A stretch of 64,000 bases of DNA from Pseudoxanthomonas sp. YR558 (GCF_900116385.1 NZ_FPCI01000002.1:434001-498000); one strand, 5' to 3'; counted from the first letter of the stretch, positions 17,097 to 27,427 are shown. A program made the numbers and translations. The notes: generated by a model from the letters alone, not told the origin.

Positions 17097-19594
17097 GCGG
17101 CGTCTCCTGCGGGTTCGGCGTCGCCGCGGCGGCCAGTCAGGCTGCGCAGCGCGTTGAGCGTGGCGTTCCATGCGCGGTCGATCAGGCGGCCGCGGTCTTC
17201 GGTGACCACCTGCGCCTGGCCCTTGGCCATCAGGTGCGCCAGCGTATCCAGTGAATGTTCGCCGACGCGCTGCCCGCGCTGATTGACGAACAGCGCGTTG
17301 CCGGTGACCGGGCTGAACCACGAAAGACGCTGGCGCTGCACGTCGCCCTGCTGGTTGCGGGTGAACTCGAACCAGGTGCCGAACGGCAGCGTGCGCAGGT
17401 AGTCGTAGCACTCCTGTTCCTGCGGCGTGCGTGGCTGCGATGGCTTTTTCTTGACCTCGTTCTGTCCGCCCAGGCGTGCGCGCGCCTTCAATCGCGCGGT
17501 GAGCTCGGTGCGCGAGGTGGTCTCGTCTTCCTCGGCGCTCGACAGGCGACGCGCGATCGCAGCTGCTTCGTCCTCGTGGTACCCCACCTGGACCAGAGAT
17601 TTCTCCACCTTGCCGGCCAACTCGGGGTTGGCACCTTGCGCGGTGGTGGTGGCGGCAACGATCTCCAGCGTGGTTTGCAGCTGGTCGGCCCACTCGCCGG
17701 AGGTTTCGCCGTTACGCAACTGGGTGAGCGTGAGCACGTCGGCCCAGGCCTGGCTGAGCAGGGCCTGCACGAATTTCTGCGGCTTGGCCTCGGCCATCGC
17801 GGATGCGATGGTCTCGGCGGCGCGTTGCTTGGCGATCTCCAGCCGGTCCTTGCCGCGCGCGGCCTCGACCTGCCGGCGCTCGGCCAGTTCGGCCTTGCGC
17901 ACGGCGGCCTGCAGGTGCTGCTGCACATCGCGGTGGGCGTCCTCGAAGACGGCTTCATCGCCTTCGTACGTCTCCACGACGGTTTCGACGGCCTTGTGCA
18001 GCTTCTGCACCAGGTGCGGGTCGACGTCGTCTTCGCCCAGCCAGGTCGCGCCGGACTCCGCGACGGTGTTGAGCAGGTCGCGCGCGGGGTGCTGCGCACG
18101 CAGGAAGAAGTTGCGGTCGCGCAATGCGGCCTGGATCACCGGCACTTGCAGGCGCACGAGCATGTCGGCGGCCGGGGCGTCGTGCTGCACCTCGCGTTCG
18201 ATCTCGTTGTAGAGCAGGTCCAGCAATTCGAAGGTGTCCGAGTCCGCGCTGGCGAGCGTGGCGTTGGGGCCGTGCTGCGCGCGCGCGGCGGCGAGCATGG
18301 CCTGCTGCAGATCCTGCACGGTGCGCCGTGGTTGGTCGGGCGTCCGGGCGGGAAGCGGCGTGGCCTGCATGCCTTGCAACGTGCTCAGTACGTCGGGCGT
18401 AGGGAGCAGACGAGGTGTTGCGGCCTGCGCGCCCGCACCTGCGGCGCCACCCTGGCCGGACACGGCATGGCCGCCCATGCCTCCGGCAACCGACGCCCCT
18501 GACGTGGTACCGACCGGTTCCTGGGTCAACATCCCAGGAGTACCCGGGGCGCCGGCTCCGCCTGCCAACGCTTGGGCATCGGCCTGCAGGCCGCCACGAC
18601 GGATGGCCAGCAGTTTCTGCAGTACCTCGAACGAGCCCGCGGCATCGGCGGCAGCGCCAGCGTCCGTGGGCGCGGCGTCGCGCGGCGGGAGCGGCGGTGG
18701 CGTACTGCCGCTGCCGGTTTCAGGCGCGCTGCTACCCATCAGGGCTCCGGCGACCGCCTGCAGTTGGTCGGGCGTCAGCGTGGCCCAGTGCGAGGACGTG
18801 CCCTGGCCATTCCAGCCGGTCATGGGACGCGCTGCGCCATCGCCCTCGTCGCGCGGATTCCGTCGGATGGCGTCCTGCGCGCGCACGCGTCGCGGCTGGT
18901 ACACCAGGCCGGGCAGAATGCCTTCGCGCGAAAGGAACTGATTCACCGTGCCGGCCCATTCGGCGTAGTTCAGCATCACCTTCTGGTCGAAGGTGCGGTA
19001 CAGCACGAGCTGCGCATCCAGCGACAGCTGCAGGCACTCCGCGGCCTCCTTCAGCACGTGGCACAGGCGGTTCGGGCCCAGCGGCAACGATTCCGCCTCA
19101 TAGGCCGGCTGTCCGGCGAGCACGCCGAAGCGCTGGCCCAGCATCAGGATCTGCGCGTTGCCGCGCTGCTCGTGCCGGCGCGCGACTTCACGCAGCACGA
19201 TCTCCTGGTCCATCACCGCGTCCTCGACGAGGGTCAGGGTCTGGTAGTCCAGACGAGCGGCCGAGGGCGCGTCGCTCGCCGTGCGCGGCGCGCGGATGGA
19301 AGCCAGTTCGGCCTCGAGGCCGAACATGTAGTGCGGCGCCAGCTCGGTGCGATGCTTCTGCAATGCGCGCAGGTCGACGAAGACCTGCGCCTGCAAGTGG
19401 TTGCTGCGGGCCTGGTCGGCGTGCTTGAACAACTGCTGCTCGAACTCCACCAGCATCGCGTTGATCGCGGTGATGAAATCCGTGGATACGTGGTCGAACA
19501 GGTTCTGCATCACGCGACGCACGCGCGGAGGCAGCGCGGCCGATGCGATCGTGGTCGGCGCGGCAGCGGGCGAAGGCGGTCGTGGCGCGGTCAT
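17093..19594 (-). CDS. DUF1631 family protein
   Basis: An 833-residue cytoplasmic protein of the DUF1631 family, common in Xanthomonadaceae and Pseudomonas and without an assigned function. The N-terminal part (about residues 20-240) is helical, with VRRVMQNLFDHVSTDFITAINAML. A long Gly/Ala/Pro-rich linker covers about 245-420. The C-terminal half is helical and charged, with a coiled-coil-like stretch around VRKAELAERRQVEAARGKD, and ends in a compact domain holding GTWFEFTRNQQGD and LSWFSPVTGNALFVNQRG. ATG at 19594 is chosen over 19660, which would add a Cys-rich non-conserved leader. It is translationally coupled to a PilZ protein, hinting at c-di-GMP control. Confidence 0.85.
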   Translation of the reverse strand: MTAPRPPSPAAAPTTIASAALPPRVRRVMQNLFDHVSTDFITAINAMLVEFEQQLFKHADQARSNHLQAQVFVDLRALQKHRTELAPHYMFGLEAELASIRAPRTASDAPSAARLDYQTLTLVEDAVMDQEIVLREVARRHEQRGNAQILMLGQRFGVLAGQPAYEAESLPLGPNRLCHVLKEAAECLQLSLDAQLVLYRTFDQKVMLNYAEWAGTVNQFLSREGILPGLVYQPRRVRAQDAIRRNPRDEGDGAARPMTGWNGQGTSSHWATLTPDQLQAVAGALMGSSAPETGSGSTPPPLPPRDAAPTDAGAAADAAGSFEVLQKLLAIRRGGLQADAQALAGGAGAPGTPGMLTQEPVGTTSGASVAGGMGGHAVSGQGGAAGAGAQAATPRLLPTPDVLSTLQGMQATPLPARTPDQPRRTVQDLQQAMLAAARAQHGPNATLASADSDTFELLDLLYNEIEREVQHDAPAADMLVRLQVPVIQAALRDRNFFLRAQHPARDLLNTVAESGATWLGEDDVDPHLVQKLHKAVETVVETYEGDEAVFEDAHRDVQQHLQAAVRKAELAERRQVEAARGKDRLEIAKQRAAETIASAMAEAKPQKFVQALLSQAWADVLTLTQLRNGETSGEWADQLQTTLEIVAATTTAQGANPELAGKVEKSLVQVGYHEDEAAAIARRLSSAEEDETTSRTELTARLKARARLGGQNEVKKKPSQPRTPQEQECYDYLRTLPFGTWFEFTRNQQGDVQRQRLSWFSPVTGNALFVNQRGQRVGEHSLDTLAHLMAKGQAQVVTEDRGRLIDRAWNATLNALRSLTGRRGDAEPAGDAA

Positions 19595-19681
19595 CGGTGC
19601 GGCGGGCTCCCCTGTGGCGCCATCATTATCACACCCCGTACAGCCTGCGCATCCGTCCATCGCCGGGTGGGCATGGTGGAG

Positions 19682-20836
19682 TCACGCGTCCAGGAAGAGC
19701 TCGATCACATCATTGGTGAAGCGTCGGCCCAGCGCGGTCGGACGGACATGGGTGTCGGACAGGCTCACCCAGCCCTGCTGCAATGCCTGTGCCAGGGCAT
19801 CGGCGATGGTCGCGCGGCCGAGGCCGGTGGTCGCCTCGAAATCGGCCAGGGCGAAGCCTTCCTGCAGGCGCAGCGCGTTGAGCATGAACTCGAAGGGTCG
19901 GCGTTCGGGCGTGATGTCGTCGTCCCCGCCGATGGCCACGGGCGTGCCCGCCGCGGCGAGGTAGGTGGTGGGATGCTTGACCTTCCAGCGCCGCAGGATC
20001 TGCTGCGTTGCACCCACGGTGATCTTGCCGTGCGCGCCGGCCCCGATGCCGATGTAATCCCCGTAACGCCAGTAATTGAGGTTGTGCGCGCAACGGCGCC
20101 CCGGGCGGGCGTAGGCGCTGACTTCGTAGTGCTGGTAGCCGGCCTCGGCCAGCAGCGCCTGGCAGTGCTCCTGCATGTCCCAAGCATGGTCGTCGTCTGG
20201 CAAGCCCTGCGGTGGCCGGGCGAAGAAGACCGTGTTCGGTTCCAGCGTGAGTTGGTAGTGGGAGATATGCGCCGGTTGCAGGGCGAATGCTCGCTGCAGG
20301 TCGTATTCCGCCATCGCCAGCGTCTGCCCCGGCAGCGCATACATCAGGTCGAGGTTGAGATTGTCCAGGCCGGCGTCCTGCGCCAGCTTGACCGCATGCT
20401 CGGCCTCCCGGCTGTCGTGGATGCGGCCGAGTTTCGCAAGGCTCGCATCATCGAAACTCTGGATGCCAAAGCTGATGCGGTTCACGCCGGCGGCGCGGTA
20501 GTTCTCGAAACGACCATGCTCGGCCGTGCCGGGGTTGGTTTCCAACGTCACCTCCAGCCCGGGCGCGAAGCGCAACCGACTGCTCGCGCCCTGCAGGAAG
20601 CGATCGATCGCCTCAGGGGGGAACAGGCTGGGCGTACCTCCGCCGAAGAACACGCTCTGCACGGTGCGGCCCCAGACCAGAGGTAGGTCGTGGTCAAGGT
20701 CGCGGAGCAGGGCGTCGACGTAGTCGTCGAACGGCAGTGCGCCCTTGCCCTGGTGCGAATTGAAATCGCAATACGGGCATTTGCGCACGCACCACGGCAT
20801 GTGCACGTAGAGCGCGAGGGGCGGGGGAATCAGCAT
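19682..20836 (-). CDS. hemW: Radical SAM haem chaperone HemW
   Basis: A 384-residue radical SAM protein. The iron-sulfur motif is CVRKCPYC (Cys16, Cys20, Cys23) followed by DF, and the SAM-binding GGGTPSL lies near residue 65. Formerly annotated as oxygen-independent coproporphyrinogen oxidase, HemW proteins lack the extra HemN features and are thought to insert haem into target proteins. It is four bases downstream of rdgB, as in many gammaproteobacteria, so it belongs to the rph-VOC-rdgB-hemW transcript. Confidence 0.93.
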   Translation of the reverse strand: MLIPPPLALYVHMPWCVRKCPYCDFNSHQGKGALPFDDYVDALLRDLDHDLPLVWGRTVQSVFFGGGTPSLFPPEAIDRFLQGASSRLRFAPGLEVTLETNPGTAEHGRFENYRAAGVNRISFGIQSFDDASLAKLGRIHDSREAEHAVKLAQDAGLDNLNLDLMYALPGQTLAMAEYDLQRAFALQPAHISHYQLTLEPNTVFFARPPQGLPDDDHAWDMQEHCQALLAEAGYQHYEVSAYARPGRRCAHNLNYWRYGDYIGIGAGAHGKITVGATQQILRRWKVKHPTTYLAAAGTPVAIGGDDDITPERRPFEFMLNALRLQEGFALADFEATTGLGRATIADALAQALQQGWVSLSDTHVRPTALGRRFTNDVIELFLDA

Positions 20837-20839
20837 GGA

Positions 20840-21433
20840 TCAGGGAAGGTCGAGCAGGCGTTGCTTCAGTCCGGCCAGCGCCTTGCCGCGATGGCTGATG
20901 CGGTTCTTCTCGCCCAGCGGCATTTCTGCGGCGGACTGGCCGCGCTGCGGGTCGAAGAACACCGGGTCGTAGCCATGGCCGCCGGTGCCGCGACGCTCGT
21001 GCAGGATGCGGCCGCGCCATTCGCCTTCGACGATCAGCGGCTGCGGGTCGTGCGCATGGCGCAGCAGCACCAGCACGCAGTAGAAGTGCGCACCGCGCTG
21101 CTCGCCGGCGACGTCGTGCAGCGCCTCCAGCAACTTGTCGATATTGCGCTGCGCGTCGCCATGGCCGCCGGCATAACGCGCCGAGTAGAGGCCGGGCGCG
21201 CCGTTGAGCGCATCCACGCAGATGCCGGAGTCGTCGGCCAATGCGGGCAGGCCCGTCTGCAGGCTGGCGTGACGGGCCTTGATCAGGGCGTTCTCGACGA
21301 ACGTGGTGCCGGTTTCGTCGGCATCCTCGACACCGAGGTCGGACTGGGCGACCAGTTCGATGCCGGTATCAGCCAGCAGGCTGCGGAGCTCTTCCAGCTT
21401 GCCGGTATTGGAGGAGGCGAGGACGAGTTTCAT
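20840..21433 (-). CDS. rdgB: dITP/XTP pyrophosphatase
   Basis: A 197-residue Ham1-type house-cleaning enzyme that removes dITP, ITP and XTP from the nucleotide pool. The family motif [10 protein letters not shown] opens the protein (Lys12), the acidic ADDSG lies near 68 and SARYAG near 82, with GYDPVFF near 155 and SHRGKAL near 181. It starts at the ATG at 21433. It is four bases from hemW downstream and five from the VOC gene upstream, within the rph operon. Confidence 0.96.
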   Translation of the reverse strand: MKLVLASSNTGKLEELRSLLADTGIELVAQSDLGVEDADETGTTFVENALIKARHASLQTGLPALADDSGICVDALNGAPGLYSARYAGGHGDAQRNIDKLLEALHDVAGEQRGAHFYCVLVLLRHAHDPQPLIVEGEWRGRILHERRGTGGHGYDPVFFDPQRGQSAAEMPLGEKNRISHRGKALAGLKQRLLDLP

Positions 21434-21437
21434 GCGG

Positions 21438-21827
21438 TCATCCCCTCGGTTGCAGCAGGTCCCAGCGATTGCCGTAGGCATCGCGGAACACGACGACGGT
21501 GGCGTAGCTCTCCTCGCGCGGCGTTTCCAGGAACTCGATGCCCGCCGCCGACATGCGCGCGTGGTCGCGCCAGAAATCGTCGGTGTGCAGGAAGAAGCCG
21601 ACGCGCCCGCCGGTCTGGTCGCCGATGCGCGCGCGCTGTTCGTCGGTGCTGGCCACGGCGAGCAGCAGATCGGTGGTGCCTTCGCCGGCCGGCGCGACAC
21701 GCACCCAGCGCTTGCCACCCCCGAGGTCGGTGTCTTCGCGCACCTCGAAACCCAGTGCATCGCGATAGTGCGCGATGGCGCGGTCGTAATCGTCAACCAG
21801 CAAGGTGACCAGGCTCAGGCGCGACAT
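21438..21827 (-). CDS. VOC-family protein between rph and rdgB
   Basis: A 129-residue VOC-fold protein: the first module is [23 protein letters not shown], the second holds [17 protein letters not shown] and ends in [15 protein letters not shown]. Family members bind metals and small ligands; no substrate can be named. It lies four bases after the rph stop and ends four bases before rdgB starts, so it is a true operon member. A VOC gene between rph and rdgB is not the order I know from E. coli. Confidence 0.88.
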   Translation of the reverse strand: MSRLSLVTLLVDDYDRAIAHYRDALGFEVREDTDLGGGKRWVRVAPAGEGTTDLLLAVASTDEQRARIGDQTGGRVGFFLHTDDFWRDHARMSAAGIEFLETPREESYATVVVFRDAYGNRWDLLQPRG

Positions 21828-21831
21828 GGCG

Positions 21832-22557
21832 TCAGCCCTCGAGCGCCGCACGCTGCGCGGCGAACAACTCGCCGATGCCCTTTTCGCCGAGCGCGAGCAA
21901 TGCGTCCAGCTCATCGCGGCGGAAGGCGTGGCCTTCGGCCGTGCCCTGCAGCTCGATGAAGCCGCCGCCGTCGTTCATCACCAGGTTCATGTCGGTATCG
22001 CAGTCGCTGTCCTCGGGATAGTCGAGGTCGAGCACCGGCACGCCGCGGTAGATGCCCACCGATACCGCCGCCACCGCACCATGGATCACATCGCGCTTGA
22101 TCTCGTTGCGGGCCTTCAGCCAGTTCACCGCATCCACCATCGCGACGTAGGCGCCGGTGATGGCGGCCGTGCGGGTGCCGCCGTCGGCCTGCAGCACGTC
22201 GCAGTCCAGGGTGATGGTGCGCTCGCCCAACGCACCGCGGTCCACGCAGGCGCGCAGGGTGCGCCCGATCAAACGCTGGATCTCCAGCGTCCGCCCGCCC
22301 TGCTTGCCGCGCGCCGCTTCGCGGTCGCTGCGCGTATGGGTGGAGCGCGGCAGCATGCCGTACTCGGCGGTGACCCAGCCTTCGCCCTTGCCGCGCAGGA
22401 AGCCCGGGACCTTGTTGTCCACGCTGGCGGTGCACAGCACGCGGGTGTGGCCGAAGCTGACCAGCACGGACCCTTCCGCATGCCGGGTGTAGTTGCGCAG
22501 GATGCTGACGTCGCGCATCTGGTCGGGCTGGCGGCCGCTGGGGCGGGAGAAGGACAT
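21832..22557 (-). CDS. rph: Ribonuclease PH
   Basis: A 241-residue phosphorolytic exonuclease that trims tRNA 3' ends. Typical parts are [11 protein letters not shown] at the start, [34 protein letters not shown] near 65-81, and the active-site [18 protein letters not shown] near 179. The start is the ATG at 22557; the frame is open much further upstream but lies antisense to yicC. It is divergent from yicC, the same arrangement as rph-yicC in E. coli. Confidence 0.96.
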   Translation of the reverse strand: MSFSRPSGRQPDQMRDVSILRNYTRHAEGSVLVSFGHTRVLCTASVDNKVPGFLRGKGEGWVTAEYGMLPRSTHTRSDREAARGKQGGRTLEIQRLIGRTLRACVDRGALGERTITLDCDVLQADGGTRTAAITGAYVAMVDAVNWLKARNEIKRDVIHGAVAAVSVGIYRGVPVLDLDYPEDSDCDTDMNLVMNDGGGFIELQGTAEGHAFRRDELDALLALGEKGIGELFAAQRAALEG

Positions 22558-22668
22558 GGGGGCATCCGCAATGAGGGGGACGGAGTTTACCAGCCCGCCG
22601 CCGCCCGGCCGGGAGCACGGCACGCAGGCTGCTAAGATGCGCCGCTCATTGACCCGATGGGCTCCCGC

Positions 22669-23529
22669 ATGATCCGCAGCATGACGGCGTTCGCCAGCGC
22701 CGAACGCACCACCGAGGGCGGCACGCTCACGGCCGAACTGCGCGCGGTCAACCACCGCTTTCTCGAACTCGGCGTGCGCCTGCCAGACGAGCTGCGCGTG
22801 CTCGAGCCCGCGCTGCGCGAACGCGTCGCGGCGCGCGTCTCCCGCGGCAAACTGGATCTCACCCTGCGCCTGCGTGCGCCGGAGGGCACTGGCGCACTGC
22901 AGCTCAATCCGCGCGTCGTGGCGCAGCTCTCCGAACTGGCGCAAGACCTTTCTTCGCGTCTGCCCAACCTGCGCACCGAATTGACGGACCTGTTGCAGTT
23001 CCCCGGCGTGCTGCAGAGCAAGGGCGTGGACATGGAGGCCCTGCAGGCCGAAGCGCTGGCCTTGCTGGATGGCGCATTGGGCCAGTTCGTCGCTGCGCGC
23101 GAGCGCGAGGGGGGCAAGTTGGTGGAGGCGATCCTCGAACGCGTGGAGGGCATCGCCGCGCTCGCCGGCGAAGTGCGTACGCTGATCCCGCAGATCCGCG
23201 CGGGCCAGCGGCAGAAACTGGAAGCGCGCCTGGCCGATGTGGCCCAGAACATGGAACAAGGCAGGCTGGAGCAGGAACTGGTGCTGTGGCTGCAGAAGCT
23301 GGACGTGGACGAGGAGCTCGATCGCCTCGACAGCCACGTCAAGGAGATCCGGCGCGTGTTCACCCAGAAGGAACCGGTAGGCCGCCGGCTGGACTTCCTG
23401 CTGCAGGAATTCAACCGCGAAGCCAATACGCTAGGCTCCAAGTCGGTGGACATCCGCACCACCAATATCGCGGTGGAGCTGAAAGTGCTGATCGACCAGA
23501 TTCGCGAACAGGCGCAGAACATCGAATGA
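22669..23529 (+). CDS. yicC: YicC-family endoribonuclease
   Basis: A 286-residue protein. The N-terminus [17 protein letters not shown] and the C-terminal [21 protein letters not shown] are YicC signatures. YicC proteins are toroidal endoribonucleases; in E. coli one triggers decay of the small RNA RyhB. A -10-like TAAGAT at 22633-22638 fits the ATG at 22669. An in-frame ATG at 22657 is less likely. The stop overlaps gmk's start (ATGA), so the two genes are coupled. Confidence 0.93.
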   Translation: MIRSMTAFASAERTTEGGTLTAELRAVNHRFLELGVRLPDELRVLEPALRERVAARVSRGKLDLTLRLRAPEGTGALQLNPRVVAQLSELAQDLSSRLPNLRTELTDLLQFPGVLQSKGVDMEALQAEALALLDGALGQFVAAREREGGKLVEAILERVEGIAALAGEVRTLIPQIRAGQRQKLEARLADVAQNMEQGRLEQELVLWLQKLDVDEELDRLDSHVKEIRRVFTQKEPVGRRLDFLLQEFNREANTLGSKSVDIRTTNIAVELKVLIDQIREQAQNIE

Positions 23530-24143
23530 AGCGCGGAACCCTTTACATCGTCGCGGCGCCCTCCGGGGCGGGCAAGAGCAGTATCGTCAATGCGGTGCTG
23601 GCCCGCGATGACGAGATCGCGTTGTCCATCTCGTTCACCTCGCGCGGCGCGCGACCCGGCGAACGCCATGCGCAGCACTATCACTTCATCAGCGCGGACG
23701 AATTCGAAGCGATGATCCGCGCCGGCGACTTCTTCGAGTACGCCCGCGTGCACGGCGACTGGAAGGGCACCGCCCGCCAGTCGGTGGAGCCCCAGCTCGC
23801 GGCAGGCAAGGACGTGCTGCTGGAAATCGACTGGCAGGGCGCGCGTCAGGTGCGCGAGAAAGTGCCCGATGCCGTCAGCGTGTTCATCCTCCCGCCCTCG
23901 CGACAGGCGCTGGAGCAGCGCATGCGTGCCCGCGGACAGGACAGCGAGGAGGTCATCCAGCGGCGCCTGGCGGCGGCCCGCGAAGAGATGTCGCACTACG
24001 GCGAGTTCGACTACGTGATCGTCAACGACGTGTTCGACGATGCCGTGGGCCAGATGCATGCCATCTTCACCGCCAGCCGGCTGCGTCGGGAGGCCCAGGA
24101 TGTCCGCCACGCCGGACTGATTGCGGCCCTGCTCGCCGATTGA
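23526..24143 (+). CDS. gmk: Guanylate kinase
   Basis: A 205-residue enzyme phosphorylating GMP to GDP. It has the P-loop APSGAGKSS at residues 10-18, the GMP-binding SFTSRGARPGE near 36 and HYHFIS near 51, and EIDWQGARQV near 100. The start ATG at 23526 overlaps the yicC stop by four bases. rpoZ and spoT follow, so the region brings together guanine nucleotide synthesis, the RNA polymerase omega subunit and (p)ppGpp metabolism, as in E. coli. Confidence 0.97.
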   Translation: MKRGTLYIVAAPSGAGKSSIVNAVLARDDEIALSISFTSRGARPGERHAQHYHFISADEFEAMIRAGDFFEYARVHGDWKGTARQSVEPQLAAGKDVLLEIDWQGARQVREKVPDAVSVFILPPSRQALEQRMRARGQDSEEVIQRRLAAAREEMSHYGEFDYVIVNDVFDDAVGQMHAIFTASRLRREAQDVRHAGLIAALLAD

Positions 24144-24196
24144 CGCCGCCCTCGCACGGAGTTTCACCCGTAACTAGTTGATTTTCAAGGAAAGGC

Positions 24197-24225
24197 TTGC
24201 ATTGCCAAGCGTGGCTGCCTACAAT
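24197..24225 (+). promoter_or_regulatory. Sigma70-type promoter of rpoZ
   Basis: TTGCAT at 24197-24202 and TACAAT at 24220-24225 are separated by 17 bases. Transcription would start near 24232, about 45 bases before the rpoZ ATG. The AT-rich segment just upstream (24175-24195) could act as an UP element. Confidence 0.7.
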
Positions 24226-24278
24226 CGCCGCCCCTTTCCGTATTCACTGCGCGACCCGACCGGTCGCCGGGAGCCCGC

Positions 24279-24578
24279 ATGGCCCGCATCACCGTCGAAG
24301 ATTGCCTGGAAGTCGTCAACAACCGTTTCGACCTGGTCACCATGGCCGCCAAGCGCGCCCGCCAGCTCGCCAACGGCGTCGATGCCCAGATCGACAACAC
24401 CGAAGCGCAGGACAAGCCCACCGTGCTGGCGCTGCGTGAGATCGCTGCGCGCAAGATCGACAATGAACTGATCGACCGCGTCGAGAAGGCCGAGCGCGAG
24501 CGCGCCGAGCGCGAAGCGCTGGAATGGGCCGCCGCGGAAGTGGTCGCCGACGACGACCTGTCCAAGGGCGACGACTGA
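24279..24578 (+). CDS. rpoZ: RNA polymerase omega subunit
   Basis: A 99-residue protein. It helps assemble and stabilise the beta' subunit and is part of a ppGpp binding site. The family core is [17 protein letters not shown] at the start, followed by [11 protein letters not shown] and [13 protein letters not shown] near 48. The C-terminal tail is acidic ([11 protein letters not shown]). It has its own promoter and is followed by a hairpin terminator, although spoT lies only 127 bases further. Confidence 0.97.
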   Translation: MARITVEDCLEVVNNRFDLVTMAAKRARQLANGVDAQIDNTEAQDKPTVLALREIAARKIDNELIDRVEKAERERAEREALEWAAAEVVADDDLSKGDD

Positions 24579-24623
24579 GATTCGCGCCGTCCGACGTTTC
24601 GATCGAAACGGACGATGACCCGA

Positions 24624-24650
24624 GGCCCGCGAAAGCGGGCCTTGTGCGTT
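24624..24650 (+). terminator. Hairpin terminator between rpoZ and spoT
   Basis: The arms GGCCCGC (24624-24630) and GCGGGCC (24635-24641) enclose the stable tetraloop GAAA and are followed by TTGTGCGTT. The T-run is short, so termination is probably partial and some transcripts may continue into spoT. Just upstream, 24595-24610 is a perfect 16-base palindrome, CGTTTCGATCGAAACG. Confidence 0.6.
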
Positions 24651-24705
24651 CATGGAGCCTCGTTCGCGCGTTGCCGTTCCGACCCGACTGGCATAGGCTG
24701 GCGGC

Positions 24706-26877
24706 ATGACTTCAGGCCGCACCGTCAAGGCACTCCGCACGCCCGCGCCCTCGCACGACGACGGGACGCCGGACTACGTGGCGCAGTTCGAAAAGACCGC
24801 GGCCTACCTGCCGAAAGACCAGCTGCCGCTGTTGCGGCGGGCGTGGGAAGTCGGCGCCGCCGCGCACGCCGGGCAGACGCGCAAGTCGGGCGAACCCTAC
24901 ATCACCCACCCGGTGGCCGTGGCGGGTGTGCTGGCTGAGCTGGGCATGGATGCGGAGACGCTGATCGCGGCGATCCTGCACGACACCATCGAGGACACGC
25001 CGCTCACGGGCGAGGAGATCGCCGGCGAGTTCGGCGCGAACGTGGCCGAGCTGGTGGACGGCGTCACCAAGCTGGACAAGCTGAAGTTCCGCGACCGCCA
25101 GGAAGCGGCGGCCGAGAGCTTCCGCAAGATGCTGCTGGCCATGTCGCGCGACCTGCGCGTGATCATGATCAAGCTGGCCGACCGCCTGCACAACATGCGT
25201 ACGCTGGGTGCGCAGAGCGCCGAGGCGCGTTCGCGGATCGCCCGCGAGACGCTGGAGATCTACGCGCCCATCGCCCAGCGCCTGGGCATGAACCTGGTGA
25301 AGTCCGAGCTGCAGGACCTGGGTTTCCGCGCGCTGCACCCGTGGCGGCATGCGGTGATCGACAAGCACATCCGCAGCCAGCCCGTCATGCGTCGCGAATC
25401 GATGGCGCAGATCGAGGCGCACCTCTCGCAGCGATTGGCGAAGGAGGGCATCGAGCACCGTCTGGTCAGCCGGGTCAAGACGCCCTGGAGCATCTACAAC
25501 AAGATGCGCGGCGAAGGGAAAAGCTTCGACCGGGTGATGGACGTGTTCGGGTTCCGCGTCGTCGTCGATTCGGTGCCGGCGTGCTACCACGCGCTCGGCG
25601 CGGTGCATGCGCAGTACAAGCCATTGGACGGGCGCTTCCGCGACTTCATCGCGATCCCGAAAGCCAACGGCTACCAGTCGCTGCACACGGTGTTGTTCGG
25701 CCCCTACGGTTCGCCGATCGAAGTGCAGATCCGCACGACCGAGATGGACCTGATCGCCGAACGCGGCATCGCGGCGCACTGGACCTACAAGTACGGCACG
25801 GATTCCCCCAACAGCGCGCAGAACCGCGCGCATGCCTGGATCGTCGAGCTGATCGACAACCAGCGCGCGGCGGGGTCGTCGCTGGAGTTCCTGGAGAACG
25901 TCAAGGTCGACCTGTTCCCGGACGAGGTCTACCTGTTCACGCCCAAGGGCAAGATCCTGTCGCTGCCGCGCAACGCGACCGCGCTGGACTTCGCCTATGC
26001 CGTGCACACCGACGTCGGCAACCAGGCGGTGGCCTCGCGCGTGGACAAGAAGCTGGTGCCGCTGCGCACCAAGCTCAGCAGCGGCCAGAGCGTGGAGATC
26101 ATCACCGCCAAGTCGGCCGCGCCGAAGCCGCAATGGCTCGAGTTCGTGGTGACGAGCAAGGCGCGCACCGCGATCCGCCACCAGTTGAAGCAGCTGGAGC
26201 ACGAAGACGCCGTGCAGCTCGGCCATCGCATGCTGGACCGCGCGCTCGAAGACCTCGACAGTTCGCTGGAACGCCTGCCGCAGCAGCGCCTCGAAGCCTT
26301 CCTCAGCGAGCACAAGTACCCGCGCCTGGAAGCCTTCCTGGCCGATGTCGCGCTGGGCAACTGGATGCCGGCGCAGGCGGCGCAGGCGCTGACGGCGTTC
26401 GCCGAGCTGCGTGCCGGCGGCCACTCCAAGCATTCGCAGGAGAAGATCCTGATCACCGGCGGCGAGCGCGGCGTGGTCAGTTTCGCGCAGTGCTGCCAGC
26501 CCATCCCGGGCGACGAGATCATGGGCTACCACACGGCCGGCAAGGGCATCGTGGTGCACCGGCTGGATTGCCCCAATGTCGCCGAGTTCCGCAAGTCGCC
26601 GGAGCGCTGGGTGCCGATCGCCTGGGACGCCAACGTCACCGGCGATTACGATGCGGCCCTGCTCATCGACGTCGAGAACCGCCCGGGCGTGCTCGCGCAG
26701 GTCGCCGCGGCGGTGGCGAAGAGCCAGTCCAACATCGAGCGCGTGGAATACCTCGAGCGCGACATCAACATGGCCGTGCTGCGTTTCTCCATCCAGGTGC
26801 GCGACCGCAACCATCTGGCCGAAGTGATGCGCCGCTTGCGGCGCCTCAACGTCGTGCACGGCGTGCGCCGGCAGTGA
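24706..26877 (+). CDS. spoT: Bifunctional (p)ppGpp synthetase/hydrolase
   Basis: A 723-residue SpoT/Rel protein with every domain. The HD hydrolase domain (about residues 45-200) has ILHDTIEDT with His92-Asp93, so hydrolysis of (p)ppGpp is expected. The synthetase domain (about 245-370) has the [11 protein letters not shown] strand and [19 protein letters not shown] (about 400-465) has [11 protein letters not shown], and a C-terminal ACT domain (about 645-723) has [15 protein letters not shown]. The protein sets the stringent response level in the cytoplasm. The start at 24706 gives a short non-conserved leader. Confidence 0.97.
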   Translation: MTSGRTVKALRTPAPSHDDGTPDYVAQFEKTAAYLPKDQLPLLRRAWEVGAAAHAGQTRKSGEPYITHPVAVAGVLAELGMDAETLIAAILHDTIEDTPLTGEEIAGEFGANVAELVDGVTKLDKLKFRDRQEAAAESFRKMLLAMSRDLRVIMIKLADRLHNMRTLGAQSAEARSRIARETLEIYAPIAQRLGMNLVKSELQDLGFRALHPWRHAVIDKHIRSQPVMRRESMAQIEAHLSQRLAKEGIEHRLVSRVKTPWSIYNKMRGEGKSFDRVMDVFGFRVVVDSVPACYHALGAVHAQYKPLDGRFRDFIAIPKANGYQSLHTVLFGPYGSPIEVQIRTTEMDLIAERGIAAHWTYKYGTDSPNSAQNRAHAWIVELIDNQRAAGSSLEFLENVKVDLFPDEVYLFTPKGKILSLPRNATALDFAYAVHTDVGNQAVASRVDKKLVPLRTKLSSGQSVEIITAKSAAPKPQWLEFVVTSKARTAIRHQLKQLEHEDAVQLGHRMLDRALEDLDSSLERLPQQRLEAFLSEHKYPRLEAFLADVALGNWMPAQAAQALTAFAELRAGGHSKHSQEKILITGGERGVVSFAQCCQPIPGDEIMGYHTAGKGIVVHRLDCPNVAEFRKSPERWVPIAWDANVTGDYDAALLIDVENRPGVLAQVAAAVAKSQSNIERVEYLERDINMAVLRFSIQVRDRNHLAEVMRRLRRLNVVHGVRRQ

Positions 26878-27007
26878 CGTAGGGCGGGCCTTGGCCCGCC
26901 GTCCTGGTGCCCGTACTTGCGTCGGCTTGATCCGCTTGTGTCGTCTTTCCCATCAATGCCATCGTGATCCGCTCGGTCGCGATGGCGGGCCAAGGCCCGC
27001 CCTACGT
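26877..27007. repeat. Paired inverted palindromes (REPIN-like)
   Basis: Two 24-base arms, 26877-26900 and 26984-27007, are perfect inverted complements 83 bases apart. Each arm is itself palindromic, holding GGCGGGCC, two bases, then GGCCCGCC, next to a CCTACGT/ACGTAGG end. Two REP palindromes in opposite orientation are the definition of a REPIN. The element begins on the last base of spoT and ends about 30 bases before ridA. From memory, this GTAGGGCGGGCC motif is frequent between genes in Xanthomonadaceae. It could also form a strong terminator-like hairpin in spoT mRNA. Confidence 0.85.
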
Positions 27008-27037
27008 AGAATCCCGTCATCCTCACAGGAATCGCGC

Positions 27038-27421
27038 ATGTCCAAGCAGATCATCCACACCGACCGCGCACCGGCGGCCATCGGCCCCTATTCGCAGGCC
27101 GTGCGTGCCGGCGGCACCGTGTATTTCTCGGGACAGATCCCGCTGGATCCCGCCACCGGCAACCTGGTCGACGGCGACATCGCGGCGCAGGCGCGCCGTG
27201 CGTTCGACAACCTCAAGGCGGTCGCCGAAGCGGCGGGCGGTTCGCTCGATCGCGTCGTGCGCCTCGGGTTGTACCTGACCGATCTGTCGCAGTTCGCCGC
27301 GGTCAACGCCGTGATGCAGGAATACTTCGCGGCGCCGTATCCGGCGCGCTCGACCATCGAGGTGTCCGGCCTGCCGAAGGGCGCCGCCTTCGAAGTCGAT
27401 GCGGTAATGGTGCTCGACTGA
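27038..27421 (+). CDS. ridA: RidA (YjgF) family enamine/imine deaminase
   Basis: A 127-residue trimeric RidA protein. It hydrolyses reactive enamine intermediates made by PLP enzymes such as threonine dehydratase. The pocket residues lie in GPYSQAV near residue 17, GQIPLDP near 33, the arginine of PARSTIEV near 103 and the glutamate near its C-terminal strand. ATG at 27038 is chosen; the frame is open upstream into the REPIN but not conserved. The order spoT-ridA is usual in this lineage. Confidence 0.96.
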   Translation: MSKQIIHTDRAPAAIGPYSQAVRAGGTVYFSGQIPLDPATGNLVDGDIAAQARRAFDNLKAVAEAAGGSLDRVVRLGLYLTDLSQFAAVNAVMQEYFAAPYPARSTIEVSGLPKGAAFEVDAVMVLD

Positions 27422-27427
27422 CGGCGC

